Shown here: one piece after another, positions 45,232 to 47,001 of the stretch
Layout: each line of letters begins with the position of its first letter
Position numbering within the stretch: the first letter of the stretch is position 1
Origin: JAVBLQ01 sp031553435
GTDB lineage: Bacteria > Bacteroidota > Bacteroidia > Bacteroidales > Azobacteroidaceae
NCBI GenBank assembly: GCA_031553435.1
Contig: JAVBLQ010000061.1
Coordinates: forward strand, 1 to 47,001
Length of the DNA: 47,001 nt
Reading direction: 5' to 3'
Made by a program: the position numbers and the translations under genes
The notes under the pieces: generated by a model
Seen by the model: only the letters and a program-made list of their open reading frames with translations
What the model was told of the DNA's origin: nothing
Databases searched by the model: none

Positions 45232-45302
45232 AATTGAAAATAGAGAATTGAAAACTGAAAATGATCGTCAAAATAAGTATTTTCAATTCTCCATTTTCAA
45301 TT
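45232..45302 (+). repeat. heptamer-array hairpin (TTTTCAA/TTCTCCA type)
   Basis: 45232-45255 pairs with 45279-45302 at 22 of 24 positions around a 23-nt loop. The right arm reads TTTTCAA, TTCTCCA, TTTTCAA, TTGTCAA with a period of 7. It begins 7 bp upstream of queD on the minus strand, so it would form in the queD leader. Confidence 0.8.
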
Positions 45303-45316
45303 GTCAATTCTATGTG

Positions 45317-45364
45317 CAAAGGTATTAATTTAATTTGTTAAACCCGAAAAAGAAATTATTTTTG
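45317..45364 (+). promoter_or_regulatory. divergent promoter region between queD and the ECF sigma gene
   Basis: Rightward, TTTG (45334-45337), a 19-bp spacer and TATTTTTG (45357-45364) match the Bacteroidetes consensus with ideal spacing, 48 bp before the sigma-factor ATG. Leftward, TACCTTTG (45324 to 45317) fits a -7 box for queD-queE without a clear -33. Confidence 0.6.
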
Positions 45365-45411
45365 CATGGTTCTGTAACTTTATTTGAATTCACCCGTCAT
45401 TAAAAAGAGCA

Positions 45412-45930
45412 ATGAACATAGAAAAGTTCAAAAATATAGTCTTGCCATTGAAAGATAAGCTTTTCCGTTTAGCTTTCAGTATTACGGGAAGCAGAGAAGA
45501 CGCGGAAGATATTGTGCAGGATACAATGCTTCGCGTTTGGAACAAGCAAGAAGTATGGGAGAATATTGAGAACCTGGAAGGTTATTGCATGAGGTCGACA
45601 CGCAACATTGCGTTGGATAAAATAGCGCTCACTGACAACAAACATGAAGATTTACCGGATTCATTCATTGAAAATGAGCATAAGGATCGTCCGGATGAAG
45701 TTTTCGAAAAATCGGACCAGCTCAATCTGATACATCAACTGATTGCCCGGTTGCCTGAAAAACAAAGAACAATTATGCAATTGCGCGATGTTGAAGAGCT
45801 TAGTTATAAAGATATTGCTGAAATAATGAATATAACCGAAGAACAAGTGAAAGTTTCATTATTCAGAGCCAGACAAAAAGTGAAAGAACATTTTAAGAGA
45901 ATCAATAATTATGGACTTAACAAAGATTGA
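45412..45930 (+). CDS. ECF-type RNA polymerase sigma factor
   Basis: Sigma-70 family factor of 172 residues: region 2 (about 9-75, with FRLAFSITGSREDAEDIVQD) and region 4 (about 108-165, with LPEKQRTIMQLRDVEELSYK). It has no extra domain. The next gene overlaps by 20 bp and looks like its membrane-bound partner. The group is the Bacteroidetes ECF type coupled to DUF4252 proteins. Confidence 0.9.
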   Translation: MNIEKFKNIVLPLKDKLFRLAFSITGSREDAEDIVQDTMLRVWNKQEVWENIENLEGYCMRSTRNIALDKIALTDNKHEDLPDSFIENEHKDRPDEVFEKSDQLNLIHQLIARLPEKQRTIMQLRDVEELSYKDIAEIMNITEEQVKVSLFRARQKVKEHFKRINNYGLNKD

Positions 45931-46417
45931 AAATATCCTTCAACGTTATTGGACATGCGAAACTTCCATCGAAGAAGAAAAATTATTGAAAGAATTTTTC
46001 TCCGGAAATGATGTTCCTGAGTGCTTGCTTGAATACAAGCCACTTTTTGTGTGGGAAAAACAACAACAAGCTTACAAATCGTGCGATGATTTTGATCAGA
46101 AAATACTGGCGAATATTCATCTCCAATCCAAAAAGAAACAACCGGTGATAAAATACTTTTATCCTATTCTGAAAGTTGCTGCAGTTGCTTTGGCGCTGAT
46201 AACTATAGGAGTGGGGGTTTATACAACTCAAACAGAAAAACGTGCCGCACCGCAGGTTATTTATCTGGAAACCTACAGTGATCCACAGGATGCAATGAAC
46301 AAAGTCAACATGGTATTTGATAAAGTTTCTACATCTTTGATGATGGGACAAGAAGTTTTGGAAGGAATAAATATAGAATTTGAAGATTCAATGTTAATCG
46401 ATACAATTGATAAATAA
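45911..46417 (+). CDS. putative membrane anti-sigma partner
   Basis: 168 residues: an acidic helical N-terminal cytoplasmic region (about 1-75), one membrane segment (about 84-103) and a short outer domain. The 20-bp overlap with the sigma gene and the single-span topology suggest an anti-sigma factor, but it lacks the zinc HxxxCxxC motif of ZAS anti-sigmas, so the call rests on context. Confidence 0.6.
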   Translation: MDLTKIENILQRYWTCETSIEEEKLLKEFFSGNDVPECLLEYKPLFVWEKQQQAYKSCDDFDQKILANIHLQSKKKQPVIKYFYPILKVAAVALALITIGVGVYTTQTEKRAAPQVIYLETYSDPQDAMNKVNMVFDKVSTSLMMGQEVLEGINIEFEDSMLIDTIDK

Positions 46418-46426
46418 ATTTACCCG

Positions 46427-46951
46427 ATGAAAAAGATTCTATTACTCTTTGCTTGCATATTGCCTCTGTTAAACATTTATTCTCAGGACTTGGGTTCTTT
46501 ATTTCTTGAAAAACATGGAGATGACAAAAGTCTGGATGTTATAAACATTGGAAAGACAATGCTCAGTTTAGTTCAGACTATGGCTCCTGATGCCGAGACG
46601 CAAGAAGCCCTGAACGGAATAGATAAAATCCGGATAATTTCCTCAGATTCAATAAAAAGTGATAAGTATTTCAAATCTGCATACGAAATGTTGACTAAAA
46701 AGAATTCAGGTTTTGAAAGCTTGATTTCTATGAAAGGAGATCATCAAAATGTATGTGTCATGGTTAAAAAAGTGGATGGAGTTGCCAAAGATTTGGTTTT
46801 ATTGAACAAAGAAGGCAAAGGCTTTAATCTGATTTGTATATCGGGCGATAGCATTAATCTCAAAGTATTATCCAAATTATCACAAAAGGTTAAAATTGAC
46901 GGATTGGATAAACTGAAGAACTTAGATACAAAAGACACAAAAGATAAATAA
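46427..46951 (+). CDS. DUF4252 family exported protein
   Basis: 174 residues with a signal peptide (about 1-19) and a DUF4252-type body that usually follows an ECF sigma gene in Bacteroidetes. Function is unknown; it may be a target or envelope sensor of the sigma operon. The last residues (LDTKDTKDK) are encoded by a short ACAAAAGAC-type tandem repeat. Confidence 0.75.
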   Translation: MKKILLLFACILPLLNIYSQDLGSLFLEKHGDDKSLDVINIGKTMLSLVQTMAPDAETQEALNGIDKIRIISSDSIKSDKYFKSAYEMLTKKNSGFESLISMKGDHQNVCVMVKKVDGVAKDLVLLNKEGKGFNLICISGDSINLKVLSKLSQKVKIDGLDKLKNLDTKDTKDK

Positions 46952-47001
46952 TTAAATAATGCAAGTAAAAAATAATACAAGGCTTAACTAACTTTTTCTT
47001 T

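Overview
The window looks like a Bacteroidales chromosome, probably from the Dysgonomonadaceae/Paludibacteraceae side. Four things point there: AT-rich DNA, promoters of the TTTG / TAnnTTTG type, Bacteroidetes-restricted families (DUF3826, DUF3822, DUF4252, the XRE-cupin plus AMP-ligase pair), and a type IX secretion (T9SS) C-terminal signal on the first enzyme, which Bacteroides proper lacks. The taxon is inferred from gene content only.

Positions 39-29567 form a co-directional pectin locus with a rhamnogalacturonan-II (RG-II) flavour. The first block (39-9423) has a pectate lyase/pectin methylesterase fusion, a second PL1 pectate lyase, a DUF3826 protein, a large beta-helix/DUF6298-type protein and a GH43-like lipoprotein. 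A toxin-antitoxin cassette bounded by a perfect 17-bp inverted repeat sits at 9455-10110. The second block (10162-17601) has a third PL1 lyase, a two-module enzyme resembling the GH143-GH142 enzyme BT1020 (which removes 3-deoxy-D-lyxo-heptulosaric acid, DHA, and L-arabinofuranose from RG-II), and a GH78 rhamnosidase. Next comes a four-gene set in the order of the Bacteroides vulgatus L-galactose pathway (17685-21819: dehydrogenase, lactonase, symporter, galactonate dehydrogenase), then a GH28 polygalacturonase. The last block (23508-29567) has a DapA-family aldolase, an SSS symporter, an iron-dependent alcohol dehydrogenase, a PdxA2-type dehydrogenase and a DUF1537 acid-sugar kinase. I propose that this block degrades DHA to pyruvate plus DHAP through D-threonate. 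No SusC/SusD pair or dedicated regulator lies inside the window.

Positions 29562-46951 are mostly housekeeping or generic genes: rsmD, a DUF3822 protein, a RecD-like helicase, a coiled-coil membrane protein, an ABC-F ATPase, a DUF59 Fe-S factor, lpxH, lipoproteins, a GH73 glucosaminidase, an acyl-CoA ligase with its XRE-cupin regulator, a Gcr-type membrane protein, queE/queD, and an ECF sigma operon with a DUF4252 protein.

The most unusual DNA-level feature is a set of unrelated-looking intergenic sequences that share one design: 7- or 8-bp tandem units, usually in two opposed arms that would fold into long hairpins, placed between co-directional genes. Several run into the first or last codons of neighbouring genes, and they supply much of the signal-peptide coding sequence of three consecutive enzymes. 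No stretch longer than about 220 bp lacks a gene.
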